Shown piece after piece: positions 9,755 through 19,646 of a stretch of 64,000 bases of DNA (positions within the stretch are counted from its first letter, which is position 1; the number at the start of each line of letters is the position of its first letter). Below the pieces are notes generated by a model, which was given only the letters and a program-made list of their open reading frames with translations, had not been told where the DNA came from and searched no databases. Source of the stretch: Luteolibacter arcticus (GTDB lineage: Bacteria; Verrucomicrobiota; Verrucomicrobiia; Verrucomicrobiales; Akkermansiaceae); assembly GCF_025950235.1 (NCBI RefSeq), contig NZ_JAPDDT010000020.1, positions 1 through 64,000 on the forward strand. Reading direction: 5' to 3'. Made by a program: the position numbers and the translations under genes.

Positions 9755-10157
9755 GATGTTGTGTATCTAGCAAATGCGATGCGCGGGCTATCTCGGGGGT
9801 GGTATGTCAGGCAAGTGAAAATTCAAGATTAGGGGTGATTTCACGATAAATTCACCAATTTTCGATGCGCAATCTTAATAAATGAGGGGGAAGGCGTTCA
9901 GAAAGAGCGGTAATCGGGCTTTCTGCGATCTTCTGGCTCCGCGGAAGTTGAGTACGGCCCCTTGCTGTGGCGAGGTAGGGTAAGGGCGCGTGTCGTTGCT
10001 GCCGCGGAGGATGTCGGGTTGGTTTGCGTGGGTTGTTGGGGAGTCGCGGGACGCGACCGGGTGCTGAAAAGAGGAGGGCAACCGGGTCGGCCGTGGTGAA
10101 AGGTCTCCGTTCTCGCCGAGAGATCGGTGAAAATTGGCGGGTTCTGTGTGAATTGAT

Positions 10158-10171
10158 CCACTTGCAAGTGG
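10158..10171. promoter_or_regulatory. perfect 14-bp palindrome upstream of actA
   Basis: CCACTTGCAAGTGG is its own reverse complement and lies about 180 bases before the actA start. It could be an operator for an unknown dimeric regulator. No regulator gene is adjacent. Confidence 0.35.
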
Positions 10172-10284
10172 GGTGTCGCGGGTTTTTTGGAATTCTATCC
10201 GTTTTTCCGGTTGCCAGTGCCGGAGGGGGTTTGCAGACTCCGCGCCCGCGCCGCGAAATCTCCACTGGATGCGTCGCGAAAGAG

Positions 10285-10304
10285 CTTGTGAAAAATTTCA
10301 CAAG
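10285..10304. promoter_or_regulatory. CRP/FNR-family-like site upstream of the act operon
   Basis: A perfect 20-bp palindrome that contains TGTGA-N6-TCACA (10287-10302), the consensus recognised by CRP-type regulators. Its centre is about 53 bases before the actA start codon. A CRP/FNR-family protein controlling the terminal respiratory operon would make biological sense. The site assignment is by pattern only, and the palindrome could instead form a hairpin in the leader. Confidence 0.55.
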
Positions 10305-10347
10305 CGCCCTAAATTTCCTCGCCGAGCACCACCGCCGCACCTTCGTC

Positions 10348-11049
10348 ATGGCCAATTTCTTCCCGCGCTGGACCAACTTGCTGCCGCTGAAAATCGCCGT
10401 TTGTGCCGGTGCGGTCGCCGGTGGAGTGGTGCTTGCGGTTACTTACTACGCGACGCCGAAGACCCTCGTGGAGGGCTACCAGCCGTCGCAGCCGATTCCG
10501 TTCTCGCACAAGATCCACGTGGATCAACTCGGACTGGACTGCCGCTATTGCCACTCGTTCGTGGACGTTTCCGGGACTTCGAACGTCCCCGGTAATAATA
10601 CCTGCTGGAATTGCCACCAGCACGTCGCCAAGGACAGCCCGAAGTTGCAGCCGCTGCGCGACCGGATGGATCCGACGCTGAAGCACGCCGATTTCGGCAA
10701 GCCGATCGAGTGGGTGCGCATCCACAAGACGCCCGACTACGTCTATTTCAACCACTCGGCGCACGTGAACCGCGGGATTTCCTGCCAGAGCTGCCACGGC
10801 CGGGTCGACCAGATGGAGGTGGTCTATCAGGAAAACAGCCTTTCGATGGGCTGGTGCCTCGATTGCCACCGCGCGCCGGAGAAGCACCTGCGCCCGCTCG
10901 AGGAGGTCTACAACCTGAAGTACAGCGACGCGGACGTGTCGAAATACACCAAGGACGCCGGGGTGAAGACCACGGAGGACCTCGGCCTCAAGCTCAAGGA
11001 GCACTGGCAAATCGTGCCGAAGGAAAGCTGCGCCACCTGCCACCACTGA
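10348..11049 (+). CDS. actA: alternative complex III subunit ActA, pentahaem cytochrome c
   Basis: A 233-residue membrane-anchored multihaem cytochrome, the electron-exit subunit of alternative complex III (quinol:cytochrome c / high-potential acceptor oxidoreductase). ATG 10348 is chosen because the frame upstream has no protein character and this start gives a single N-terminal membrane anchor (about residues 12-32). Five CXXCH haem sites are visible: CRYCH, CWNCH, CQSCH, CLDCH and the C-terminal CATCH, which matches the usual five of ActA. It faces the periplasm. It is the first gene of a long operon that runs to ctaC at 28007, with a CRP-like palindrome just upstream. Confidence 0.95.
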   Translation: MANFFPRWTNLLPLKIAVCAGAVAGGVVLAVTYYATPKTLVEGYQPSQPIPFSHKIHVDQLGLDCRYCHSFVDVSGTSNVPGNNTCWNCHQHVAKDSPKLQPLRDRMDPTLKHADFGKPIEWVRIHKTPDYVYFNHSAHVNRGISCQSCHGRVDQMEVVYQENSLSMGWCLDCHRAPEKHLRPLEEVYNLKYSDADVSKYTKDAGVKTTEDLGLKLKEHWQIVPKESCATCHH

Positions 11050-11091
11050 TTTCCCTCCATTTTTCCCTGATCTCTTGAATTTCCGCCGCCC

Positions 11092-14000
11092 ATGAGCAAA
11101 CGCATCTGGCAACATCCCGAAGTCCCCGCCGGTGAAACCACCGTTTCCTGGCGCAGCCTCGGTCAGCTCGAGGACACTCCGGAATTCCGTTCCTGGATGG
11201 AGCGCGAATTCCCGCAGGGAGTCGCGGAAATGAACAGTGAGGAGGACGCCGAGACGTCGCGCCGGTCCTTCCTCAAGCTGATGGGTGCTTCAACCGCGCT
11301 GGCCGGCTTCGGCATGGCCGCCTGCCGCCGCCCGGAAAGCTACATCGTTCCTTATAACAAGGCGCCCGAGTGGGTCATCCCCGGCAAGGCGACCTATTAT
11401 GCTTCCAGCCGTCCCACCGCCTCCGGCGCGGTGCCGCTGGTGGTGACCACTTTCGAAGGCCGCCCGACCAAGGTCGCTCCGAACACGCTGCACCCGGACA
11501 CCTCCGGAACCGATGCCTTCACGCAGGCCTCCGTGCTCGACCTGTATTCGCCCTCGCGCTCACGCAAGGTGCTGAAGCAGAGCAAGCCGGGAACCCGCGC
11601 CGAGTTCGAGACCGTGCTGGCCGCCCTCGCCGCTGACAAGTCGGCCAAGGTTGGTTTCGTTTTCGGTGACGATGTTTCCCCGACGCGCTCGCGCCTGGTG
11701 AAGGAACTCGGCACCAAGTTCACCGCCGCGAAATTCTACGCCTACGAAGCGCTGAGCGGCTCGAAGCTGTTCGGCGATGGTGTCCGCGCGGTGGCCGATT
11801 TCGCGAAGGCCGACCGGGTCGTCGCGATCGACTGCGACTTCGGCTCACTGGATTTCCAAGGCTCGACGGTCCCGTTCTTCGAACGCCGCAAGCCGGAAGG
11901 AAGAGACTACTCGCAGAAGGCCGATGCCGCCTCGATGAACCGCCTCTATGCGGTCGAGAGCGCCTACTCACTGACCGGCGGCATGGCCGATCACCGCTTG
12001 CGCGTGGCACCGAGCCAGTTGCTGGGCATCGCCGCCTACATCGCCAGCGCGCTCGGCGTTTCGCAGGCCGCGGGTGTGCCTGCGACGACGGATGAGAAGA
12101 CGATTTCCTGGCTGAAGCCGCTGGTGGCCGATCTTCAAGGCTCCGCCGGCAAGTCCGTCGTGCTCGCCGGATCCCGTCTGCCGGATGCGATCCAGACGCT
12201 GGTCGCCGCAATCAACGAGAAGCTCGGCAACGTCGGCGAAGGCAAGCCGCTGCGCTACCTCCGCACGGAGAACGAAGGCTTCGGCGACATCGCCGCGCTC
12301 AAGGGTGACCTCGACGGCGGCGCGATCGACACGCTGATCCTGCTGACCCCGGCCAATCCGATCCTCGACGCTCCGACCGACCTGAAGATTGCCGACTCCT
12401 TCGCCAAGGCAAAGACGGTCATCCACCTTGGCGAACGCACCGACGCCACCGCGCTGGCCGCGACGTGGCACGTGCCATCGAGCCACTACCTCGAAAGCTG
12501 GTCGGACGCCCGCACGGTCAATGGTGTCTACACGGTCGTCCAGCCGATGATCCTGCCGCTCTATTCCGACTGCGCCAGCGAGCTGGAAATCCTTTCCGCC
12601 CTACTGACCGACGAGGGCAAGCTGGTCACCGGTGAAGGTGCCGAAGGCAAGCCCTCGCCGGCCTACGACGCGGTGAAGAAGACCTTCGAAGCGATCGGCG
12701 GCAAGAGCACCGATGCTTGGAAGAAGCTGCTGCGCGACGGCTTCCAACCCGGAACCTCGTTCGAGGCCGTTTCCGCGACCGTTCCTAGCGGTGCCATTTC
12801 CGCGCCGGCGGCGGCGACCGATGGTTATGAGGTCATCTTTGCGACCGACGCCTCGGTTTACGACGGCCGCTGGATCGACAATGGCTGGCTGCAGGAAGCG
12901 CCCGATCCGATTTCCAAGCTTTGCTGGGACAATGCCGCGCTGATCGCGCCGCAGACCGCGAAGGACATGGATCTCTACGAGGAGATCGTCGAGCTGGAGA
13001 AGGTCAGCGCGCTCGGCAAGCGCACCAACGTCGGCGAAGACGGCGAAGGTGAGCACCGCACCGGCCCGATGATCAAGATCACGGTCAACGGAGCCTCGCT
13101 CGAGATCCCGGTGATGATTTCCTTCGGCCAGGCCGAAAAGACCATCGTGCTGCCACTTGGCTACGGCCAGGGCTTCGATGATGAGGACAAGTTCGACCGC
13201 GGGCCGAAGAACACCGGTGCCACCGGCCAGGTCGGCCTGAACTCCGGCTTCAATGCCTACCCGCTGCGCACCGCCGCCGCATCCTACTTCGTCACCGGTG
13301 CCGCCGTTGAGAAGACCGGCAAGCGCTACCCGCTGGCCGTCATCCAAGAGCACCACGCGATGTATGGCCGTGCGCTCGCCCGCGAGGTTTCGACCCAGAC
13401 GGACAAGGAGAAGGGCGACTTCGCGAAGCAGCTCCACGAGGTGAAGCTGCAGGGCAACGACAGCCACGCACCGCCGAACATTTCCCTCTACAAGCAGGAG
13501 GACAACAAGGGCGTCAAACACAACTGGGACGAGCTCCACCAGTGGGGCATGTCGATCGACCTGTCCTCCTGCATGGGCTGCAACGCCTGCCTCATCGCCT
13601 GCCAGGCGGAGAACAACATCCCGATCGTCGGCAAGGAGCAGGTCGCCCGCGGCCGTGAAATGCACTGGATCCGCATGGATCGCTACTACGCGATCGACGG
13701 GCACAACGACTTCGACCCCGGCAATCCGTCGTTCGTGCCGCAGCCGGTGGCCTGCGTGCAGTGCGAAAGCGCGCCGTGCGAGACCGTCTGCCCGGTCAAC
13801 GCCACGGTCCACAGCGAGGACGGCCTCAACGTGATGGCCTACAACCGCTGCATCGGCACCCGCTACTGCGCGAACAACTGCCCGTATAAGGCACGCCGCT
13901 TCAACTTCTTCGACTACAACAAGCGCAACCCGCTCGTTCCGCACAACCTCTACAAGGGTCCCTTCGGCGAGAAGCAGGTCGGCACCGCGCCGCACCTCCA

Positions 14001-14415
14001 GCGCAACCCGAACGTGTCGGTCCGCATGCGCGGCGTCATGGAAAAGTGCACCTACTGCGTGCAGCGCCTCAAGGACGCGAAGATCCGCCAGAAGCGCGGC
14101 CAGAAGCAGGAAGCCCTGCTCGCCGGCAAGGCTTCGCCGGATTCGCAGGTCACCACGCACACGCTGCGCATCCCGGTGGACTCCGTGAAGGTCGCCTGCC
14201 AAGAGGCCTGCCCGGCCGGCGGCATCGAGTTCGGCAACATGAAGGACGGCGACAAGGCGGTCATGAACCGCGCCAAGGCGGTGGACCGGAATTACGACCT
14301 CCTCAACTACATCGGCACCAAGCCGCGCACCAGCTACCTGGCACGCGTCAAGAACCCGAATCCCGGAATGCCGGATGCCGCCTTTGTCGGCAAAGCCACC
14401 ATTCACATGCACTGA
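11092..14415 (+). CDS. actB: alternative complex III subunit ActB (molybdopterin-like plus Fe-S fusion)
   Basis: An 1107-residue fusion typical of ActB. The N-terminus has a Tat-type motif (SRRSFLKLMG, Arg 57-58) followed by a large domain related to molybdopterin oxidoreductases. In this family that domain normally lacks the cofactor. The C-terminal part from about residue 820 is an iron-sulfur domain: CMGCNACLIAC (Cys 827, 830, 833, 837), then CVQCESAPCETVCPV, CIGTRYCANNCPY, CTYCVQRL and CQEACP. This fits four cubane-type clusters, one of which is commonly 3Fe-4S. It sits on the periplasmic side and passes electrons between ActC/quinol and ActA. It starts 42 bases after actA and belongs to the same operon. 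Confidence 0.95.
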   Translation: MSKRIWQHPEVPAGETTVSWRSLGQLEDTPEFRSWMEREFPQGVAEMNSEEDAETSRRSFLKLMGASTALAGFGMAACRRPESYIVPYNKAPEWVIPGKATYYASSRPTASGAVPLVVTTFEGRPTKVAPNTLHPDTSGTDAFTQASVLDLYSPSRSRKVLKQSKPGTRAEFETVLAALAADKSAKVGFVFGDDVSPTRSRLVKELGTKFTAAKFYAYEALSGSKLFGDGVRAVADFAKADRVVAIDCDFGSLDFQGSTVPFFERRKPEGRDYSQKADAASMNRLYAVESAYSLTGGMADHRLRVAPSQLLGIAAYIASALGVSQAAGVPATTDEKTISWLKPLVADLQGSAGKSVVLAGSRLPDAIQTLVAAINEKLGNVGEGKPLRYLRTENEGFGDIAALKGDLDGGAIDTLILLTPANPILDAPTDLKIADSFAKAKTVIHLGERTDATALAATWHVPSSHYLESWSDARTVNGVYTVVQPMILPLYSDCASELEILSALLTDEGKLVTGEGAEGKPSPAYDAVKKTFEAIGGKSTDAWKKLLRDGFQPGTSFEAVSATVPSGAISAPAAATDGYEVIFATDASVYDGRWIDNGWLQEAPDPISKLCWDNAALIAPQTAKDMDLYEEIVELEKVSALGKRTNVGEDGEGEHRTGPMIKITVNGASLEIPVMISFGQAEKTIVLPLGYGQGFDDEDKFDRGPKNTGATGQVGLNSGFNAYPLRTAAASYFVTGAAVEKTGKRYPLAVIQEHHAMYGRALAREVSTQTDKEKGDFAKQLHEVKLQGNDSHAPPNISLYKQEDNKGVKHNWDELHQWGMSIDLSSCMGCNACLIACQAENNIPIVGKEQVARGREMHWIRMDRYYAIDGHNDFDPGNPSFVPQPVACVQCESAPCETVCPVNATVHSEDGLNVMAYNRCIGTRYCANNCPYKARRFNFFDYNKRNPLVPHNLYKGPFGEKQVGTAPHLQRNPNVSVRMRGVMEKCTYCVQRLKDAKIRQKRGQKQEALLAGKASPDSQVTTHTLRIPVDSVKVACQEACPAGGIEFGNMKDGDKAVMNRAKAVDRNYDLLNYIGTKPRTSYLARVKNPNPGMPDAAFVGKATIHMH

Positions 14416-14511
14416 TCACTTCGTGATGAGTTGATTTCGTTAATTGAGAAATTGAGCGACTAAGGCCCGAATGACCCAATTAACCCAATTTTCCTAATTT
14501 CCCATTCATCC

Positions 14512-16008
<1,497 letters not shown>

Positions 16009-16048
16009 TCCCTGGGCACCTGGAACTTCTTACCTGGCACTTCCAACA

Positions 16049-16642
16049 GTGAGTACTACCCGCAAACGAGTTTACGGTTACCTGGCCGAGTTCGGCAGCG
16101 CCTCCGCCCTTTACAAGGCCGCGGAAAAGGTGCGCGACGCCGGCTACCGCAAATGGGACTGCCACACGCCCTATCCGGTACACGGCCTTGATGGTGCGAT
16201 GGGCATGAAGCGCTCGATCCTGCCTTGGTTCGTCTTCTTCGGCGGCATGCTCGGCACCTTCACCGGGTTCTTCCTCGCCTCCGCCACCCAGACCGAGATC
16301 TGGGGCTGGCTGCCGGGAATGAACAACGCGATCGAAAGCTACCCGACGGTGGTGCAGGCCAAGCCGGCGAACATCTTCACCGTGCCGGCCTTCTTCCCGA
16401 TCATGTTCGAGCTCACGATCTTGTTCTCGGGCTTCACCACCTTGTTCGGCCTGCTGGCGCTGATGAAGCTGCCGCGCCTGAATCACCCGCTTTTCGCCAG
16501 CCGCCAGTTTCACCGCGCGACCGACGATGCATTCTTCATCGCCCTGGAAGCCCGCGATCCAAAATTCACCCCTGAAGGCACCCGCCAGTTCCTTGAGGAA
16601 ATCGGCGGAAAGAGCATCGAACTCGTCGAAGAAGAGGACTGA
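16049..16642 (+). CDS. actD: alternative complex III subunit ActD (DUF3341)
   Basis: A 197-residue membrane protein, the ActD/DUF3341 subunit. GTG 16049 is chosen: the protein then begins MSTTRKRVYGYLAEF, the usual ActD N-terminus, whereas the longer frame from 15941 would overlap actC. The family motif KWDCHTPYPVHGLD precedes two transmembrane helices (about 57-80 and 108-135). ActD is a small structural subunit of the complex. The 40-base leader shares wording with the leader of the cytochrome gene at 18816. Confidence 0.93.
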   Translation: MSTTRKRVYGYLAEFGSASALYKAAEKVRDAGYRKWDCHTPYPVHGLDGAMGMKRSILPWFVFFGGMLGTFTGFFLASATQTEIWGWLPGMNNAIESYPTVVQAKPANIFTVPAFFPIMFELTILFSGFTTLFGLLALMKLPRLNHPLFASRQFHRATDDAFFIALEARDPKFTPEGTRQFLEEIGGKSIELVEEED

Positions 16643-16687
16643 TCCCCGGACCTCAGATTACCGATTCCCAATTTCAGATTTCCCGTC

Positions 16688-17377
16688 GTGAAATACTTCT
16701 TCCTCGCCTACGCGATCATCGCAGCACTGTTCATCGGCCTGATGCCGATGCGTGGCGGCAAGTCCCCGGACGCGCCGATCCGGCTGTTCCCGGACATGGA
16801 TGAGCAGGACAAGATCAAGCCCCAGAAGCCGAGTGAATTCTTCGCTGACGGCCAAGGCGCGCGCCAGCCGGTCCACGGCACCCAGGCACTGGGTCTCAAC
16901 CCGGAAGGCCTGAAGGAAATCGGCGGCATCCCCGAGCAAGAGTTCGGCGGCGGCACCGGCCACCTCGCCACCGGCGGCATCGACGACTACTTCGCGAACG
17001 GCATGCCGGAAGCGCTCGGCCTGACCACCGAAAACGTCGGTGCCTTCCTCAAGCGCGGTGAAGAGGTCTTCAACGTCAACTGCGCGATCTGCCACGGCAA
17101 GTCGGGCGACGGCCAAGGCATGACCGGCCACTTCGGCGTGCCCGGCATCGCCAACCTGACACAGGATACTTACGCGCAAGCCACCTACCCGGATGGCCGC
17201 CTTTTCTACGTGATCTCCGAAGGCAAGGGCAACATGGGACCGTACAAGCACAACATCGCCCTGCGCGACCGTTGGGCGGTCGTCGCCTACATCCGCGCCC
17301 TGCAACTCGCCCGCAAGGCTCCTTACGATGCCGTGAAGGACGCCTTCGACAAGGGTATCGCCGCGCAAGCCCCGTAA
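16688..17377 (+). CDS. actE: alternative complex III subunit ActE, monohaem cytochrome c
   Basis: A 229-residue cytochrome c with an N-terminal hydrophobic segment (FFLAYAIIAALFIGLMP) and one haem site, CAICHGKSGDGQGM (about residues 135-148). The distal Met is probably in the GNMGPY motif. The N-terminal stretch rich in Pro/Gly with PIRLFPDMDEQ is typical of ActE. It is a periplasmic electron-transfer subunit of alternative complex III and lies between actD and actF in the conserved order. Confidence 0.93.
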   Translation: MKYFFLAYAIIAALFIGLMPMRGGKSPDAPIRLFPDMDEQDKIKPQKPSEFFADGQGARQPVHGTQALGLNPEGLKEIGGIPEQEFGGGTGHLATGGIDDYFANGMPEALGLTTENVGAFLKRGEEVFNVNCAICHGKSGDGQGMTGHFGVPGIANLTQDTYAQATYPDGRLFYVISEGKGNMGPYKHNIALRDRWAVVAYIRALQLARKAPYDAVKDAFDKGIAAQAP

Positions 17378-17389
17378 TCATTTTCCCCG

Positions 17390-18772
17390 ATGGCACACCA
17401 CCACGTCACTTCTGCCGACATCCCGGTTGACGGCGAGCGTCTCGTCAATTCCAAGGTCGAGACCGTCAAGCGCTTCGCGGGCGGCGCAGCCGTCCTGCTT
17501 GGCTTGATCAGCGTTTACCTGCTCTTCTTCACCGGCCCGAAGATCGCCGCCCCGTTCGCCTACTCGTGGCTGTTCGCGATGTTCTTCTTCTTCACGCTGG
17601 CTGCCGGGGGTTGCTTCTGGACGCTGCTGCACAATGTTTCCAACTCAGGGTGGGGGACTTCGGTCCGTCGCATCATGGAGAACCTTGGCTCAGTGTTTCC
17701 CTACATGTTCATCTTCGCGGTCCCGCTGCTGTTCCCGCAGGTCCAGCAGTGGCTCTATGAGTGGATGAATGCGCACCGCGAGGCCGGTGGGGCCGTCTTT
17801 GAAAGCGATGTCAAAAGCCTTTTTGGCTTCTACGGCACGAAGTCGATGAAGGACGCCCTCATGGCTAACCACGAAGGCCTTCTGGCGAACAAGAACTGGT
17901 ACATGAACCAGTTCGCCTGGTATGCCCGCTTCTTCTTCTACTTCATCGGCCTCGGTCTGGTGATCCGCACGCTGCGGAAGTTCTCGGTCAATCAGGACAC
18001 CGATCCGAATCCGACCACGAAGAACCTGTTCAAGGCCCGCTTCCACTCGACCTACACGCTGATCATCTTCGCGATCACCATCACCTTCGCCGCCATCGAT
18101 TGGCTGCAGGGCATGAGCTACGCGTGGTTCTCCACCATGTGGGGCGTTTACATCTTCGCCGGTGCCGCGCTGAACTCGATGGCCGTGATCATCATCACTG
18201 CCGCCCTGATGCAGAAGGCCGGCTACCTGAAGCACGTGACGGGTCCCGAGCACTACCACATCATGGGCAAGCTGCTGCTGGCCTTCACGATCTTCTGGGC
18301 CTACATCGCCTTCTCGCAGTTCTTCCTGATCTGGTATGCGAACATCACCGAGGAAACCACGTGGTTCCTCGACCGCAATACCGGCGGCTGGAACACCGCC
18401 AGCATCGCGCTGGTCTTCTGCCACTTCGTCATTCCCTTCGTCATCCTGCTGCAGGCCTGGCTGAAGAAGAACCCGAAGATGCTCTCGATCATGGCCGGCT
18501 ACACGCTGTTGATGCACGTGCTCGACCACTACATCATCACCATCCCGGAGCGCTCGGTTTCGCTCTACGGCATGGCCTTCGCCGGAGACAAGCGCCTCGC
18601 CGACTTCCTTCACGTCAGCACTTCGGTTCCCGGCGCATTCTGGGGCGACATCCTCGCCTTCCTTGCGGTGGGTTCGGGCTTCATCTTCTTCTACCTGCGC
18701 GCCCTCACCAAGACCGCGACCTACCCGCACCGCGACCCGCGCATCCTCGAGTCCGCCAACGTCTCGAATTGA
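17390..18772 (+). CDS. actF: alternative complex III subunit ActF (ActC paralogue)
   Basis: A 460-residue polytopic membrane protein with about ten helices, the second NrfD-like subunit of alternative complex III. Characteristic segments include AGGCFWTLLHNVSNSGWG and a His-containing motif MHVLDHYIITIPE late in the protein. It is thought to lack its own quinol site and may take part in proton movement; that is family knowledge, not visible here. The gap to actE is 12 bases. Confidence 0.93.
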   Translation: MAHHHVTSADIPVDGERLVNSKVETVKRFAGGAAVLLGLISVYLLFFTGPKIAAPFAYSWLFAMFFFFTLAAGGCFWTLLHNVSNSGWGTSVRRIMENLGSVFPYMFIFAVPLLFPQVQQWLYEWMNAHREAGGAVFESDVKSLFGFYGTKSMKDALMANHEGLLANKNWYMNQFAWYARFFFYFIGLGLVIRTLRKFSVNQDTDPNPTTKNLFKARFHSTYTLIIFAITITFAAIDWLQGMSYAWFSTMWGVYIFAGAALNSMAVIIITAALMQKAGYLKHVTGPEHYHIMGKLLLAFTIFWAYIAFSQFFLIWYANITEETTWFLDRNTGGWNTASIALVFCHFVIPFVILLQAWLKKNPKMLSIMAGYTLLMHVLDHYIITIPERSVSLYGMAFAGDKRLADFLHVSTSVPGAFWGDILAFLAVGSGFIFFYLRALTKTATYPHRDPRILESANVSN

Positions 18773-18815
18773 TTCCCTTGGCACTTCGCACTTCTTACTT
18801 GGAACTTTCCCTTCG

Positions 18816-19613
18816 ATGTCCTCGTCCAGCGACAATCCTCTGACCCGCTTCTCCGCCTTCTTCTGGGCGCTGGGTGTCTTCTCGCTCTTCGGCGTGATCG
18901 TGCTCGCGCTGAAGCTGTTCTCCTCCGACACCTCGGAGAGCAACCCGCTGGAAGAAGAAGCCGCGGTGAAGCGCTACGAACTCCGCAAGGCCACCGACGA
19001 GGCGCAGGCTGCCGGCTTCGCCTACAAGGAAGTCGAGAAGGGCAAGGTCGTGCAGGTGCCGCCGCACGACGTCTTCGCTCACCTCGGTGAAACGCTGGTT
19101 TCGCAGAAGGCAGCCGCCATTGAGAAGCCGGAGCAGATCATTCCGAATTCGGATCGCCAGCTTGCTGCTGCGGGAGGACCTTCCGCCGACTTCGCGGCCG
19201 TGGACAAGATGACCCCCGCCGCTGACAGCCCGATCGATCCCGCCGTGATGGCCAAGGGTCAGGCGACTTACATGATGTGCATGGCCTGCCACGGTCCGGC
19301 TGGCGAAGGCGGTCCGGTCGGCCCGCCGCTTGCGGGATCCGAATGGGTGACAGGTCCGGTTTCGAACCTCATCCGCATCCAGCTCCGCGGTCTCCAAGGC
19401 CCGATGCATATCAAGGGTGCTCTCTACACGCCGCTTGCACCGATGACCCCGATCATCGCGACCCAGGACAACGAAACCATCGCCTCGGTGCTCACTTTCA
19501 TCCGCAACAGCTTCGGCAACAAGGCCGCTCCGGTGCTTCCGGACCAAGTCGAGAAGCTCCGCTCGGAGCTCGGCAAGCCGATGCTCACCGAGGCCGAACT
19601 GATCAAGCCCTGA
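18816..19613 (+). CDS. membrane-anchored monohaem cytochrome c
   Basis: A 265-residue protein with an N-terminal transmembrane anchor (FSAFFWALGVFSLFGVIVLAL) and one haem site (CMACHGPAGEGG, about residue 155). The distal Met is probably in the APMTP segment. ATG 18816 is chosen over the longer frame from 18663, which overlaps actF. A linker rich in charged residues separates anchor and haem domain. The segment LAGSEWV recurs in the cytochrome at 21978, so the two are likely paralogues. Its place between actF and the CcoN-like gene suggests it carries electrons from alternative complex III towards the oxidase. Confidence 0.88.
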   Translation: MSSSSDNPLTRFSAFFWALGVFSLFGVIVLALKLFSSDTSESNPLEEEAAVKRYELRKATDEAQAAGFAYKEVEKGKVVQVPPHDVFAHLGETLVSQKAAAIEKPEQIIPNSDRQLAAAGGPSADFAAVDKMTPAADSPIDPAVMAKGQATYMMCMACHGPAGEGGPVGPPLAGSEWVTGPVSNLIRIQLRGLQGPMHIKGALYTPLAPMTPIIATQDNETIASVLTFIRNSFGNKAAPVLPDQVEKLRSELGKPMLTEAELIKP

Positions 19614-19646
19614 TCTGATCTGATCCGATCCTTTCCCTTTCACTCC

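Larger units (their letters stand above)
9755..10347. other. intergenic region between EF-hand gene and act operon
   Basis: About 590 bases shared by two divergent genes. Open frames here (for example minus 9852-10376) have no recognisable protein character and look accidental. The region should contain promoters for both genes; two perfect palindromes near the actA end are listed separately. I could not identify a convincing -35/-10 pair. Confidence 0.6.

Noticed and set aside
9834..9856. Imperfect dyad GGTGATTT...AAATTCACC upstream of the EF-hand gene
   Set aside because: The arms do not match in register and the spacing is irregular; too weak to call an operator.
9852..10376. 174-codon minus-strand frame in the act upstream region
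   Set aside because: Overlaps the actA start and the CRP-like site, is Arg/Pro/Thr-rich, and has no similarity to a protein family.
12601..14412. 603-codon open frame on the minus strand inside actB
   Set aside because: It lies opposite a confidently identified gene, is rich in Val, Leu, Arg and His as expected for a GC-rich antisense frame, and has no recognisable domain.
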